The position numbers and the translations under genes were made by a program. DNA of 64,000 nucleotides from Poronia punctata (lineage: Eukaryota; Ascomycota; Sordariomycetes; Xylariales; Xylariaceae), in assembly GCA_022579005.1 (NCBI GenBank), contig MU401466.1, forward strand, positions 124,001 to 188,000. Reading direction: 5' to 3'. The first letter of the stretch is position 1, and the number at the start of each line of letters is the position of its first letter. Below are positions 47,718 through 58,562 of this stretch, one piece after another. The notes beneath the pieces are model-generated. The model saw nothing but the letters and a program-made list of their open reading frames with translations, was not told where the DNA came from and did no database searches.

Positions 47718-49977
47718 ATGTCGGACATTTCCAAGGAACCGTAAGTTGCTCTGCTATCCGGTCGTTTCCCAGCAGCCATAATTGTGAGATCGAAGAGATG
47801 AGGAAAACTGATCGATCCCTATTGAAGCATTGAGCCTAAGGGCCTCGCTGACGAGAAGTTGGAACACGGCCTGGATGTCTCCGAACATGTCGATCTCAAC
47901 GCAAACCTCTCAGCAAAGTAAGTGGCACGATGACTTTTGTATCCTGATTCGCGCGTATTTCCCATCGATGGTGGGCGGGGCCGCGGGGGCGATTAACCCA
48001 CCTGGCCCGCGCCTGCTTCTGCTTGGGCAGAATCGACACCCTGGGAAGGCACGCACAACGTTGTATTCAGGCGTCGCACATACCAGATGAGTTGACCCAA
48101 TTGGGTTTATAGGATTATGAACCCTCTTAAAGGTATCCCCCGCGACCAGCTCATGCGCGACGTCGAGGCTTTTTGCCAGGAGAAGGGCCTCCAAGATCAT
48201 GTCGAAACGTTCCGAAAGGGTGCGCTAGTCGCCCAAAACCCGGCCGACTTCGATGAGATAGACGGCCCCGAGGCTCTATCCGACGAGGAAAAGAACCGCC
48301 TTCGAGATGAGGTCGTGCACAAGTGGCGCATGCCTTGGAGATTATACCTGACCATTATCACCTGTTCCGTTGGCGCAGCTGTTCAGGGATGGGATCAGAC
48401 TGGTTCCAATGGCGCAAGTCTCTTCTTCCCCAAGGTCTACGGAATTGACGGAAAATCGAACCACGATGTGCTGGTAAGTCTTTAGAGTCCACCAGGCGGT
48501 ATTTGTCTTTGGCTGACTGAGTCGACTAGCTGGTCGGTGTTATCAACGCCAGCCCGTACATTGGTTGTGCCCTAATTGGTTGCTGGCTCTCTGACCCCTT
48601 CAACAATTGGATCGGCCGTCGCGGTACCATCTTCCTGGCTTCTCACTTCTGTATCTGGCCGGTCATCGGTTCTGCCTTCTCTCATAATTATACCCAGCAG
48701 ATTGCCAACCGTCTCCTGATGGGTATCGGTATGGGTCTAAAGGCAGCTACAGGTCAGTCTTCCTAACCCATCCGTCCCGCCTTCTGCTACGTCGTTCTAA
48801 CCCGTTGGTGAATTTAGTCCCCATCTTCGCCGCAGAGAACGCTCCGGCTTCCGTCCGAGGTGCCCTGGTCATGTCCTGGCAGATGTGGACCGCTTTCGGT
48901 ATCTTCCTCGGCACGGCGGTCAACGTGGCAGTCTATAACTCGCCTATCAACTGGCGACTGATGCTGGGGGCCCCCTTCATCCCCGCCGTTCCGCTGCTCG
49001 TCCTCATTTTCCTTTGCCCCGAGAGCCCTAGATGGCTGATGAAGAAGGACCGCTATGCTCAGGCCTGGAAGTCGTTGACGATCCTGCGGTTCCACCCGGT
49101 CCAGGCTGCCCGCGATATGTACTTGATCCATGCCCAGCTGGCCATCGAGAACGACGTGATTGGAAACAGCAACTACGTCACCCGTTTTGTCGAGCTATTC
49201 ACCATTCCCCGCGTGCGCCGCGCCACCTATGCCGCCTTCACCGTCATGATTGCCCAGCAGATGTGCGGTATCAACATCATCGCCTTTTACTCGTCCTACC
49301 TTTTCGAGGATGCTGGTTTCACCCAGTACCAGGCTCTGCTCGCGTCGCTCGGTTTCGGCGCCGTCAACTGGCTCTTCGCCTTCCCCGCCTTCTGGACAAT
49401 CGATACGTTCGGCCGCCGCTCTCTGCTCCTGTTCACATTCCCCAATATGTTCTGGACGCTTCTCGCGGCCGGCCTGTCGACCTTGATTCCGGCGTCAAAC
49501 CCCGCACGCATTGCCCTCGTGGCCTTCTTCGTGTACCTGTTCGCAGCCTTCTACTCTCCCGGCGAGGGTCCGGTACCTTTTGCCTACTCGGCCGAGGTAT
49601 TCCCGCTCTCGCACCGTGAGGTAGGCATGGGCTTCTCTGTGGCGACTTGTCTGGGCTGGGCGGCGGTGCTAAGTATCACCTTCCCATTGATCCTCCAGGA
49701 GCTGGGCACTGTCGGTGCTTTTGGGCTGTATGCCGGCTTCAATGTGGCCGCCTTCTTCATGATCTTCTTCCTCGTACCCGAGACCAAGCAGCGAACGCTC
49801 GAGGAACTTGACTACGTCTTCGCAGTGCCGACGTCCAAGTTCGTCAACTACCAGGTTACCAAAGTCGCTCCCTGGTGGTTCAAGCGCAACATCCTCTTCC
49901 AGCGCAAGGCCCAGTGCGTGGAACTCTACCAGGACGACGCCGGTCTGCGGATCGCCAAACAGGATGCCAAACGATGA
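47718..49977 (+). CDS. MFS sugar/polyol transporter
   Basis: Five exons: 47718-47740, 47828-47917, 48113-48473, 48530-48752 and 48818-49977, all GT-AG; joined 1,857 nt, 618 aa. The long soluble N-terminus (about 110 residues) precedes twelve predicted helices. Sugar-transporter signatures are [19 protein letters not shown] in the first helix region, the GRR loop, [12 protein letters not shown] after helix 6, [14 protein letters not shown] in helix 7 and [16 protein letters not shown] at the end, followed by a long C-terminal tail. It resembles the fungal proton-coupled sugar/inositol branch of the plasma membrane; the substrate cannot be decided. Its starting exon is only 23 nt and the intron before exon 3 is 195 nt, longer than usual here. 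Confidence 0.92.
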
Positions 49978-51344
49978 AGACATCAGGAAGCCCCGGGTGG
50001 ATGCTGAGGTGGTGGTGACCGTGAGTTCCGCTCAATATTGGGGCCACTGGATACGGCTTAGACTTTGTTTTCCTTCTGTTTCTATTTTCGATCGGGTTAT
50101 ACACGCCATCGAGCGGTACTGCCTTTACTAGAATACCCCATAGGCGACTCGTACGTTGTGAGTTTGATATTATTACTTTTGATGGAACAGCTCTGCTTTC
50201 GGTTTCGGAAAACTGTGAATAGTATGATTTCTAGATGTGGGCGGGGGTGCCATTGTAGTTTCATGGACGGTCCGCGTGTTGTTTCATCCGTACCATCTCG
50301 TAGCACTAAAGGGGGGAAATGAAGCAAGAGAGAAAGGGGAAGGGGAGGCAAGCCTTTTATCGATTCCTCACAGGTAAAAGTCCTAGCCTGGGTTATGCGC
50401 CTTCTCCTACGCTGACAACGATCCTCCTACCTTGCCACGTTAACGTCAATGGGTCGGCAGCCAGCCAGCAAATGGGCTGCGTACTTTCGGCCTTCGATCG
50501 AGTCTTACCATAGGTTGTCTTGATCTCGGCTTCTCGATGGATATCCATATCTGCCTAGTAAAGAACCAACTTCCCGGTTCGAACCATTGACAGAGTGTTT
50601 GTCGACTGACTCGACTTTCCTCCTGATTCATACAATGGTTTCTCTACGTCAGTGAGCTATATAAATAGTAACAGGGCGTGGCACAGGCGGCGCATAACCC
50701 AACAGGTGGCTACGATCTCACTCTCCGCCCCCTATTCGCACCCTCCTATCGATCCTCCCCAGCCCCTAGTCCCTTACGGTGGAAAGGATATTACAGCTTT
50801 GTCTTATTCCTGCTAACCAGCCTCTTGTCCTCCAGACCGGCCCTCGCTTTGTTGCAATACATGTATAAGCCTGGACCTACGGGATCTGAGAGGTAGAAGC
50901 ATTTAGATAGGTATCTTATCATGCAAGCGTCCTGCCTCTTCAAGTTTAAAATCCACTGCCGGATCCAGGATCGCCTACGAACATGACCCGGGTTGGGGAA
51001 TCCGATCAGTCAGTTCTTAGGTAGCCAATCTGCAATCCGAAATTACACGTGTGGACGCCGAAACCAGTGCAAATTGGTCACAGGTGCCCCATGAAGGAAA
51101 ATACACTCTGATTTAGACGAGCGGCGCTTTCAGTTACTCTCTTAGTAACCGCCTATTTATAAGTGTCCATCGTCTTCTCCCAATTCCGCGAGAAGAAGAT
51201 GTAATCGGGGACCGCGCCAGGCCACCCGGCCAAATCTGACCAGGCCATGGCGGCATTACCTTACTATTAGGGGCAGGGAACACCGTCCTCGGCCCCGGTT
51301 TTCCAAAAGCCCTACCCGCAATCCATTCCCAAATTCCTGCGCCT
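49978..51344. other. Intergenic region
   Basis: 3' flank of the transporter and further non-coding sequence up to a small putative gene. Short frames only. No repeats beyond scattered pyrimidine runs. Confidence 0.65.
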
Positions 51345-51656
51345 CTATAACTCCGAGCCTGTCCGAAACGCTAAAACCAAATGGCCGGCTGAGGCTGGTT
51401 TTACATAGATATTCTCATCTGGTTCTTGTAGGCGTCTGTTCATGACCATTAGTTGAGGCACGGAATACTGTAATGGACTAGGCTCTTTACCTTTCATAAG
51501 CTTCTTCGCGAGCGCATCTTCTTTCTCTCTGCGATGTTGGGACTCCTGTTTCTTGGGATCGAATGAATATGTCGAGGAGGAATCGCGGGTTGTTTTCTGG
51601 CTTGATGTGCTGGTAGATTGCCGAGAAGACGAAGATGGGAATAGTTGATTAGGCAT
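51345..51656 (-). CDS. Putative small protein, unknown
   Basis: Single open frame of 103 codons with an ATG at 51656. The N-terminal third is Ser/Thr/Gln-rich (PSSSSRQSTSTSSQKTT). It is followed by a charged helical segment (QHRREKEDALAKKLMKG) and a more hydrophobic end (VKPASAGHLVLAFRTGSEL). The composition looks protein-like and there is no overlapping gene, but no family, intron or promoter evidence supports it. It may be non-coding. Confidence 0.35.
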   Translation of the reverse strand: MPNQLFPSSSSRQSTSTSSQKTTRDSSSTYSFDPKKQESQHRREKEDALAKKLMKGKEPSPLQYSVPQLMVMNRRLQEPDENIYVKPASAGHLVLAFRTGSEL

Positions 51657-52537
51657 GTCGAGCCGCTTTTCTAATAATCGGAGTTGGTTGGTTGAAGGGA
51701 GGGTTTATGAAGTGTAAGTGATTCTCACGCTTCAGGTTGGTCTTTGGTGATGGTGAAGTGCAAATACTGTAAGATGGCTAGATAATCACTAGGTACGTCT
51801 GATGTCTCGATACACACCGGGGGAAAGTAGAGATACCTGAGGCTTCAAGGTTCTGCTTTATATAAACAAAAGTTTTCTACTATTTACAACGACAGTTACA
51901 TGAACTTACCTCTTCTGATATCCGATGCGTCACGTCATTAGATCCAATTATAAAACGCGTCAGCAGAAGCTGTCACCATGCCAATGGAGGTTAAAGGCCG
52001 ACGCTGGCCACGCAATCAGAATCTGCCTTACACCCTACCGCTCTACTACCCTACTTTACGTCGTAAGATGACGGTGAGGGCATGTTCGTACTTACGTATA
52101 CTCACATGCATCTCTTTGGCTACCTAGTCTAACGGGTTGCTTACCTGGACCCCGCGAAGTCCGAGGTTTTGTAGATGGAAACCAATCAGGATGCGCGATT
52201 GCCCGGAGTTCAAGGTCGGAATACCCACTTTCCTACCCTTGTAAGGCTGGGGCAGTGTCGGAGTTATCCAATAGACTACATTAAAGTGAGAAGGAACGAT
52301 GCGCCTTGTCGCAAGTTTTTGGCCTTCTTCTTTCTAAAATGGAAGAAATCCGCTTGTTCGTTTTACAGTTTTGCTGGAATGTCACCGATCTCGACCCTTC
52401 CGAGTCACACACGTAACCACCCTAGCCATGCCTTAGGCACCTAACCAAACGCAATCCCCGGTGGTACCTACTAAGAAGTCTTGGCGGCACGGAAGGTCCG
52501 TCCATTTATGATTCCCCGAGCTGTGGGGGAAGGGACG
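51657..52537. other. Intergenic: promoter of the second Zn2Cys6 factor
   Basis: No supported gene. The translation start of the downstream factor is uncertain, so part of 52508-52537 may be coding. Confidence 0.6.
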
Positions 52538-55145
52538 ATGATGAGGAGTCGTCATAAGACGATGAGTCTTCAGACTGGGGGCCAGATTGTCGATTTGCAT
52601 AGCACATCATCGACTGGGCCTGTCAATGGGAAATATAGACGCAATGGCAAGCTCCAGTCCTGCGAACCTTGCAGGTATTACGACTCTCGCCCCTCATTCT
52701 CTCTCGCCTCTATCCATCTTCACCTATAGCAGGCCCAGGCGACTGACTGTCGTACGCGTACAGGAAGAGCAAGCTCAGATGCGATCACGTAGTCCCAACA
52801 TGCAGTCGGTGTGTGAGGCGGAGATGCGCGGAAAAGTGTGTATACCATCCAAATCCACTGACCAAGGTAAACATCATATCAGTTCGGACATCTGTGTTGA
52901 GCCTCGGTCTAGAATGACAAGAGCGCTGTTGATCATTCTATGCCGCATCGTCGTCGTTTCCTTGACCTGTTGCTAACTGTTTCAGAGGCGTCCCTCGGCC
53001 GAGGAAGCGCCGCCGACTCCTGCCACTACCACCAGTGTCACTGCCACGACCACCGCCACAACCTACGGGGAGACGTCCTCCCTACCAGCCCAAAGTATTG
53101 AGACTCCAGATCCTCTCCTTTCTGGTTATCCCTCGCCCGAAGGACCCAGACAAGAAGACGGCCCGGACACGACGCAGCAAGTGCCGGCACCACTAAATCG
53201 GGCTGCCTCGGCACCGCCTCTGCATCACCATCCGTGCAGCGGCGAGACGTCACGCGTAAATCCCGGTTTCTTCGGCACGACGAACTTTATGGCAATTTTC
53301 GAGGAGAACCTCGGTAAGCTGGGGGTGGTGTCGACCGAGTTGGAGGGTCCCGACCTCCCCCGGCTGACCATCTCCAACGACCAGATCGACCGGGGCGGGC
53401 AAATCCTCTCCTTTCTGAAGGACTCAAGCCTGGTGCACGACTTCATCAACCGCTTCTTCGACATCGGCGAGGGGGCTGCTAGCATCTGCATCGAGCCCAT
53501 AATGAAGCAGTGGCTTCTCAAGCTCTGGGCGAACCACACGGACACGCTCAAGAAGCGGAATCCGGAGAGGGTGCGGCGGCTGTCGGAGCTGCTGTGGCGC
53601 AACACGCTGACCCCGATCTCGGTCAACGCCGACATGGACTACAAGGCCTGGGCACTGCAGGCCACGGGTATGAATATCCGCTGGGAGGTCATTGGACTTA
53701 TCGCCGCGCTCATCGGACAGTGCGCCAACACTCTGAGTCGAACCGACCTCCTGCTTACGCAGCATAAAGTGTCCAAGCCGGTGCTCGCGCGCAAGATGAA
53801 CGAGATCTCGTCGACTTGCCTAAACTTCAGCCGTGACTGCGAGGCCCTCGACGATTTGTTCGTCTGGCTCGTCATCGAGAACTCGGTCCTGACTGCTTCG
53901 ATCAAGGGAGATGGTAGTTATGCCGTCTACCGAGAGAGCGGCGAGTTTGTCAACGCTGTTGTCGCCATGGGCCTGCACATCGACGTCAAACAGGGGAAAC
54001 CCCAGATTCCGTTTTTCCTCGAGCAGATGCGCAAACGCATCGTCATCGGCGCATACTGCTCCGACATTAGCATATCTTCCTATCTCGGCCGTCCACCTAG
54101 GCTCTCGTCGCGCTACTGCAATCTCGCGAGGCCACTGGACGTTCCCGACCTACAGCTTGTGGCCGAAGAGGACCAGCTCGCGCGGATAGTGTCCTCCCTA
54201 GACGAAAACGGCTATGGTACGGCTGGCAAGATATCGCGTGCTACCTGGCTGCGGGCCTGGCTAGGATTTTCGACGCTGCGGGAGGAGACGCTTGATTTGG
54301 CTCTGGGCCGATACAGTCGGGAGGAGATCATCCGGCGTGGAGAGGAAATACAGAGGGGTATGAAGGAGTACCTAGCGACCCTACCGGATTTCATCCGGCG
54401 CGTTCTCGAGGAACCATTCGATTACAGTGTAGCCGGGCCGTCTAAGCAACTCGTCGGCACCATGTTGCGAATCACTCTGCGCCAGGGGTTCCGGAGCAAC
54501 GAACTGCTGTTGCAGCGGGTGTTGATCCGTAAGACGGGGGCCAGTTGGGAGAAGCTAGTGCGGGCAGCGAGTTCCAACTTTGAGGACATAATGCAGATCA
54601 GCAAGCGCCATGATCTGACGTCGATATTTCAAAACGACATGTCGGCTATCCTGGCAGTGCAAGGACTGCGGAGTGCTTCCGTCCTCGCGGTCGAGTTGCT
54701 GAAGCAAGAGCAGCTACCCAATTACCCGCGGAGCCCGGTCTTGTCGAGGAGCCGGACGATACAGGACCTATCCGTGTTCGCGGCCAGGCTCGGCGACGTC
54801 GACCCGGCTGACGGCTGGTTTACTGTCTGTGACCAAGGCCGCAAGGTCATTACGCGCATCCTCGACAAGATCCTAAGTCCGCCAAGTCATACAGAGCGGC
54901 CCGTGGCCGTCTCATCTCTGCCACAGCAGCATGAACATCAATCGCATCTCCCCCATGCCGGTGAGAGTATGGATATGAGCATGTTTCATCAACAACCGGC
55001 GCAAAATCAAGATTGGCATATGGCCGATCCTTTTGATTTCCAACTAGGCGATCCGAGTCTGGGAATCGAGGCACCGTTTCTGGGCCACGATAATGACTTT
55101 ATGCAATGGCTCGAAAGTGTGGATTGGGAAAGGTCGGCAATGTGA
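52538..55145 (+). CDS. Zn2Cys6 transcription factor with a fungal-specific regulatory domain
   Basis: Three exons: 52538-52674, 52764-52866 and 52986-55145, GT-AG; joined 2,400 nt, 799 aa. In-frame ATGs at 52508, 52541 and 52562 are alternatives; 52538 has A at -3. The zinc cluster is split by the first intron right after CEPCR: CEPCRKSKLRC...PTCSRCVRRRCAEKC with a C-x2-C-x6-C-x6-C-x2-C-x8-C pattern and an extra Cys, then VYHPNPLTK, typical of this class. The middle homology region (Fungal_trans) is seen in AVYRESGEFVNAVVAMGLHI and SISSYLGRPPRLSSRYCN. The C-terminus is acidic/aromatic (DFMQWLESVDWE), a possible activation segment. The decarboxylase gene follows 0.8 kb downstream on the same strand. 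Confidence 0.9.
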
Positions 55146-55931
55146 CCAAAGACCAGTTCACGGCTAGACACTTTATTATTTATTTGGCCGTCGTTTCTTC
55201 GTGTTGCCCCCCTACTATACTACCTTGGGGGCTGCCTTTGCCAACCCTCCTCCCCCTTTTCTTTTGACTATCAGCCGGCTATGGAGATGGAGCAAATCTG
55301 GATCGTGTCGGCCAAAGGAATATCTAGACTTATCCCAAGGGCTCAAGCACCGAGATACGCCATCTGGCGGTAATGAGTAATGAATAATGAGATACAAAGC
55401 TCCCGGATGTTACCAGCTCAAGCCTCTGGCGACTATACGAGTTCCGTCTATCAGCAAGTGGTCACGATGACCTACCCCCGATTAGCAATAAATTAACTGG
55501 TCTCTTTCAAACATAACTCGGGTTCTACAAACTTTTCTCGTAAATATTTGCCGATGATGTTCCCTTTCGCCCTCTTATCCAGTTACAACCAAAGTGTGAA
55601 GAAAGTGATCATGATTACATCACACATGGGAATCACCAACTCTGTTGCACTACATCTGTGTCTTACCTTGACCCCGCCTCGCTCACTCCAGTCTTCCATC
55701 TCTCGGGACCGGCTTATGGACATATCTCTATCTATATATACTGATGTATTCCGTCCGAAGACTGACTAGTAATTATAGCTCGAGGTTGTCTGGACAATTC
55801 ATAGTGATCTAAGACTAAGTGAGGGCACCAAGTAAATGTCAACACTTACCAATCTTGAATCCATCTTCTCATCTCCCTTTGAGGACTCTCTATCTGATAT
55901 AGCCAATTCTCTCCGTTATTATCCAGATAAA
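55146..55931. other. Spacer between the Zn2Cys6 factor and the decarboxylase
   Basis: Non-coding apart from an optional 32-codon extension of the decarboxylase (ATG at 55836, poor context with T at -3). It contains the 3' end of the factor gene and the likely decarboxylase promoter. Confidence 0.6.
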
Positions 55932-57737
55932 ATGGTTCATCAACATGGAGACGGATATGAGATCCCAGAGGAGAGTAAAGTCCATCGGTCAGTTATACCG
56001 ATCTTTTGTGATATGATTCAGTACTAACTTATATTTAAATAAAAAAAGCCACGGCTCATGGCTTCCAACCGACCATCGAGTCCAACACGCCTGGCTAGCC
56101 AAACAAATCTCGCACGTGGACGCGAACCCGGACACACCCCTGGCACCTGTCCTCGTGGAATTCAAACAACTGATCGAAGGCGACGCCCGTCTATTCATGT
56201 ACTTCAGCCAGATGTGGGAAGAGATCCCGCTGAAGAAGCCGTACTATAAAGACCCGACGGGGAAGAAGAGACAGATCCGGGATTATAGACATATGCTCGC
56301 CACGATGAATCATATCTTTGCGCAGGCGCCGCAGTGGAGTGAGGCCGCTTTTGGGGTGGGCATGGTGGGTGTTCCGATGGTTGTGCTGTTTGATTATGCT
56401 ATGGCTACGCCGAGGTATGTTTTTTCTTCTTTTTTCCTTCTTTCTTCGTCTTTCCCCCCCCTTTCTTTTCAATTTGATTGGAGATTTCTTGATTGATGAG
56501 GTTGGTTGTGTTATGCTGATATGAGATGAGATGAGATGAATAGTGGTCATGCAGCCTTTCTCGATCCAGAGGTGAATAAAATGTTGAAAAGGGTATTGAA
56601 TGAATGGGGGAAACTTCTCAAGGTAAAGTCTATATGTCTCTAACTCTTAACCTTTCTCTACCTACCTCTCTACCACAAGACATTTAAGAGAGATGGAAAT
56701 AATATCATTAAAAATAAAAAAACATAAAAGTCCCCAAAATCCGCCGAGGTCCTCGGGACTCATAAAGAGGGCTGGTTCTCCGAACACGGCCAACGCGATC
56801 TCATGGAAGTAGCCAACACGCCCCTGGGAACAAACCATCGGTTCGAAGACATGTATATTTGCGATCCGAGCGCAAAACACTACGGATATAAATCATGGGA
56901 TGGTATGTATCCTATCCTATCCTTTTCTTTCTTTCTTTCTTTCTTTCTTTCTTTTCTCTCAGACCATTCTAACCACCAAGACTACTTTTTCTTTTTCTTT
57001 TTCTAAAATAATAATAATAATAATAAAAACCAGATTTCTTCACCCGTCCCCTCCGCCCCTCCGTCCGCCCCATCGCCTCCCCCTCAGACCCCAACATAAT
57101 AACCAACGCATGCGAATCCAAACCCTACAACATCTCCCGATCCGCCCGTCTCCGCGACCGCTTCTGGGTAAAAGGCCAACCGTACTCCGTCCTCGACATG
57201 TTGGCGCACGACCCCCTATCCGCCCAGTTCGACAACTGTACCGTCTACCAGGCCTTTCTCTCCGCACTCTCCTATCATCGATGGCATAGCCCCGTTTCCG
57301 GACGGGTAGTTCGCGCCTTCGTCAAGGATGGCACGTATTTCAGTGAACCGCTCCTCGAACACGCCGATATATCATCATCGAATAATAACGAAGAAGAGGA
57401 GGCCGTGACGCTAGACATCGACAAGAGAGGAATAAGTGTGGCGCAAGGCTACCTGACCGCCTTGGCTACTCGCGCCATCATCTTTATCCAGGCGGATAAC
57501 CCGGCTATCGGATTGATGGCCTTCGTCGGCGTCGGTATGGATGAGGTGAGTACGTGTGAGATTACGGTGGCCCAGGGCCAAAAGGTCGCCAAAGGGGATC
57601 AGTTGGGCATGTTCCATTTTGGTGGTTCTTCGCATTGTTTGCTTTTTCGACATGGTGTCAAGGTTGGGGATTTCCCGCCTCTTGATTTGGGTCATAATGT
57701 TCCTGTCAGGAGCCAGGTTGCTGTTGTGAAGCCATGA
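55932..57737 (+). CDS. Soluble pyruvoyl decarboxylase of the PSD family (PsiD-like architecture)
   Basis: Five exons: 55932-55987 (frame open from 55836), 56049-56414, 56544-56622, 56731-56902 and 57034-57737, GT-AG; 458 aa from 55932, whose ATG has good context. The N-terminal half (HGSWLPTDHRVQHAWLAKQI ... DYRHMLATMNHIF) is the fungal PSDC-type extension found in L-tryptophan decarboxylases such as PsiD and relatives. The catalytic half has DFFTRPLRPSVRPI, SYHRWHSPVSG (the PSD His motif), VGVGMDEVSTCEI and the self-cleavage site FHFGGSSHCLLF, where Ser would become the pyruvoyl group. There is no signal peptide, membrane helix or C2 domain, so it is soluble and unlikely to be the mitochondrial phosphatidylserine enzyme. 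The substrate (an aromatic amino acid or other) is not determined. Introns carry (TTTC)n and (ATA)n repeats. Confidence 0.85.
56928..56957 (+). repeat. (TTTC)n microsatellite in a decarboxylase intron
   Basis: Seven or so CTTT units in intron 4, followed by an (AAT)n stretch at about 57007-57025. Confidence 0.9.
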
Positions 57738-58562
57738 AAAAAAGAAAAAAAAGGGGTAATTAAGGGGTAGGTCAACCATGTTGGCCTTAGGTTAGCTAGA
57801 TTGTTTCCGATGAGTGTGACTATATCCCATCGGATAGGAATCTGGTCAGTCATCGGTAGTCACTTGAAGAATATCATAGGTTTTGTTTACTATCAATCCA
57901 TTGTTAAACATAGAGCAGCAGCACATCTTCCGTGCGCCCTATATCTACTACTCTCGTTACAACCCACAAAACGCCGTCCGTGACACATGATATATCTATA
58001 AAAACTTGACGACTGCTGTTCGCTTTACGCACTCGGAAAAAAATCAGACCACGCAATCAACATCCGAGCATCGCCGTGACATCATCCCCACGCCTGTCTG
58101 GTCTGATTAACTCCTCCATGGGCGACTATACCCAACCTCTCGCCTCAGAAGTCTGCCATCATGTCTTTGCCGTCCTGAGTTGTGCTCAATGGACAAGCTA
58201 GGTCGCCATCTTCCACTCCAACTCTGGATGCTTTCATCTCTCATGTTAAGCGATCAGTCCGCCTATCCACCACACAAGGCTTCCTCACAGGATGCGTCTA
58301 AACATCTGACGGATTCTTGGACATCACTTCTTGGCCCTTTAGAGAAAGCCACTATAATCTCCACAAGGGACAAACCAGGCCGAAATTAGTCCCTGCTTGA
58401 GTGACGCCGTGTCCGCAGTGGGGATATGTCCCAACGCGCCATCTTCATGCAAATGCAAGGACGAATCGTCTCGAAGATTAAGCACTCCCTCATATATACA
58501 GTGTCCTGGGTCATGCCAGAACCAGTTCATACTTGCGCCGAGCCGAGCCGCCCGCGAGATTC
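57738..58562. other. Convergent intergenic region
   Basis: 3' flanks of the decarboxylase (plus) and GRR1 (minus). Small frames at 58.2-58.5 kb have no support. Confidence 0.65.

Noticed and set aside
50570..50590. GGTTCGAACC, resembling a tRNA B box
   Set aside because: The bases around it cannot form a T-arm stem on either strand, and no A box lies at the right distance.
47718..57737. A biosynthetic gene cluster including the transporter, regulator and decarboxylase
   Set aside because: No backbone synthase and no methyltransferase, kinase or P450 is present, so only the regulator/decarboxylase pair is kept as a hypothesis.
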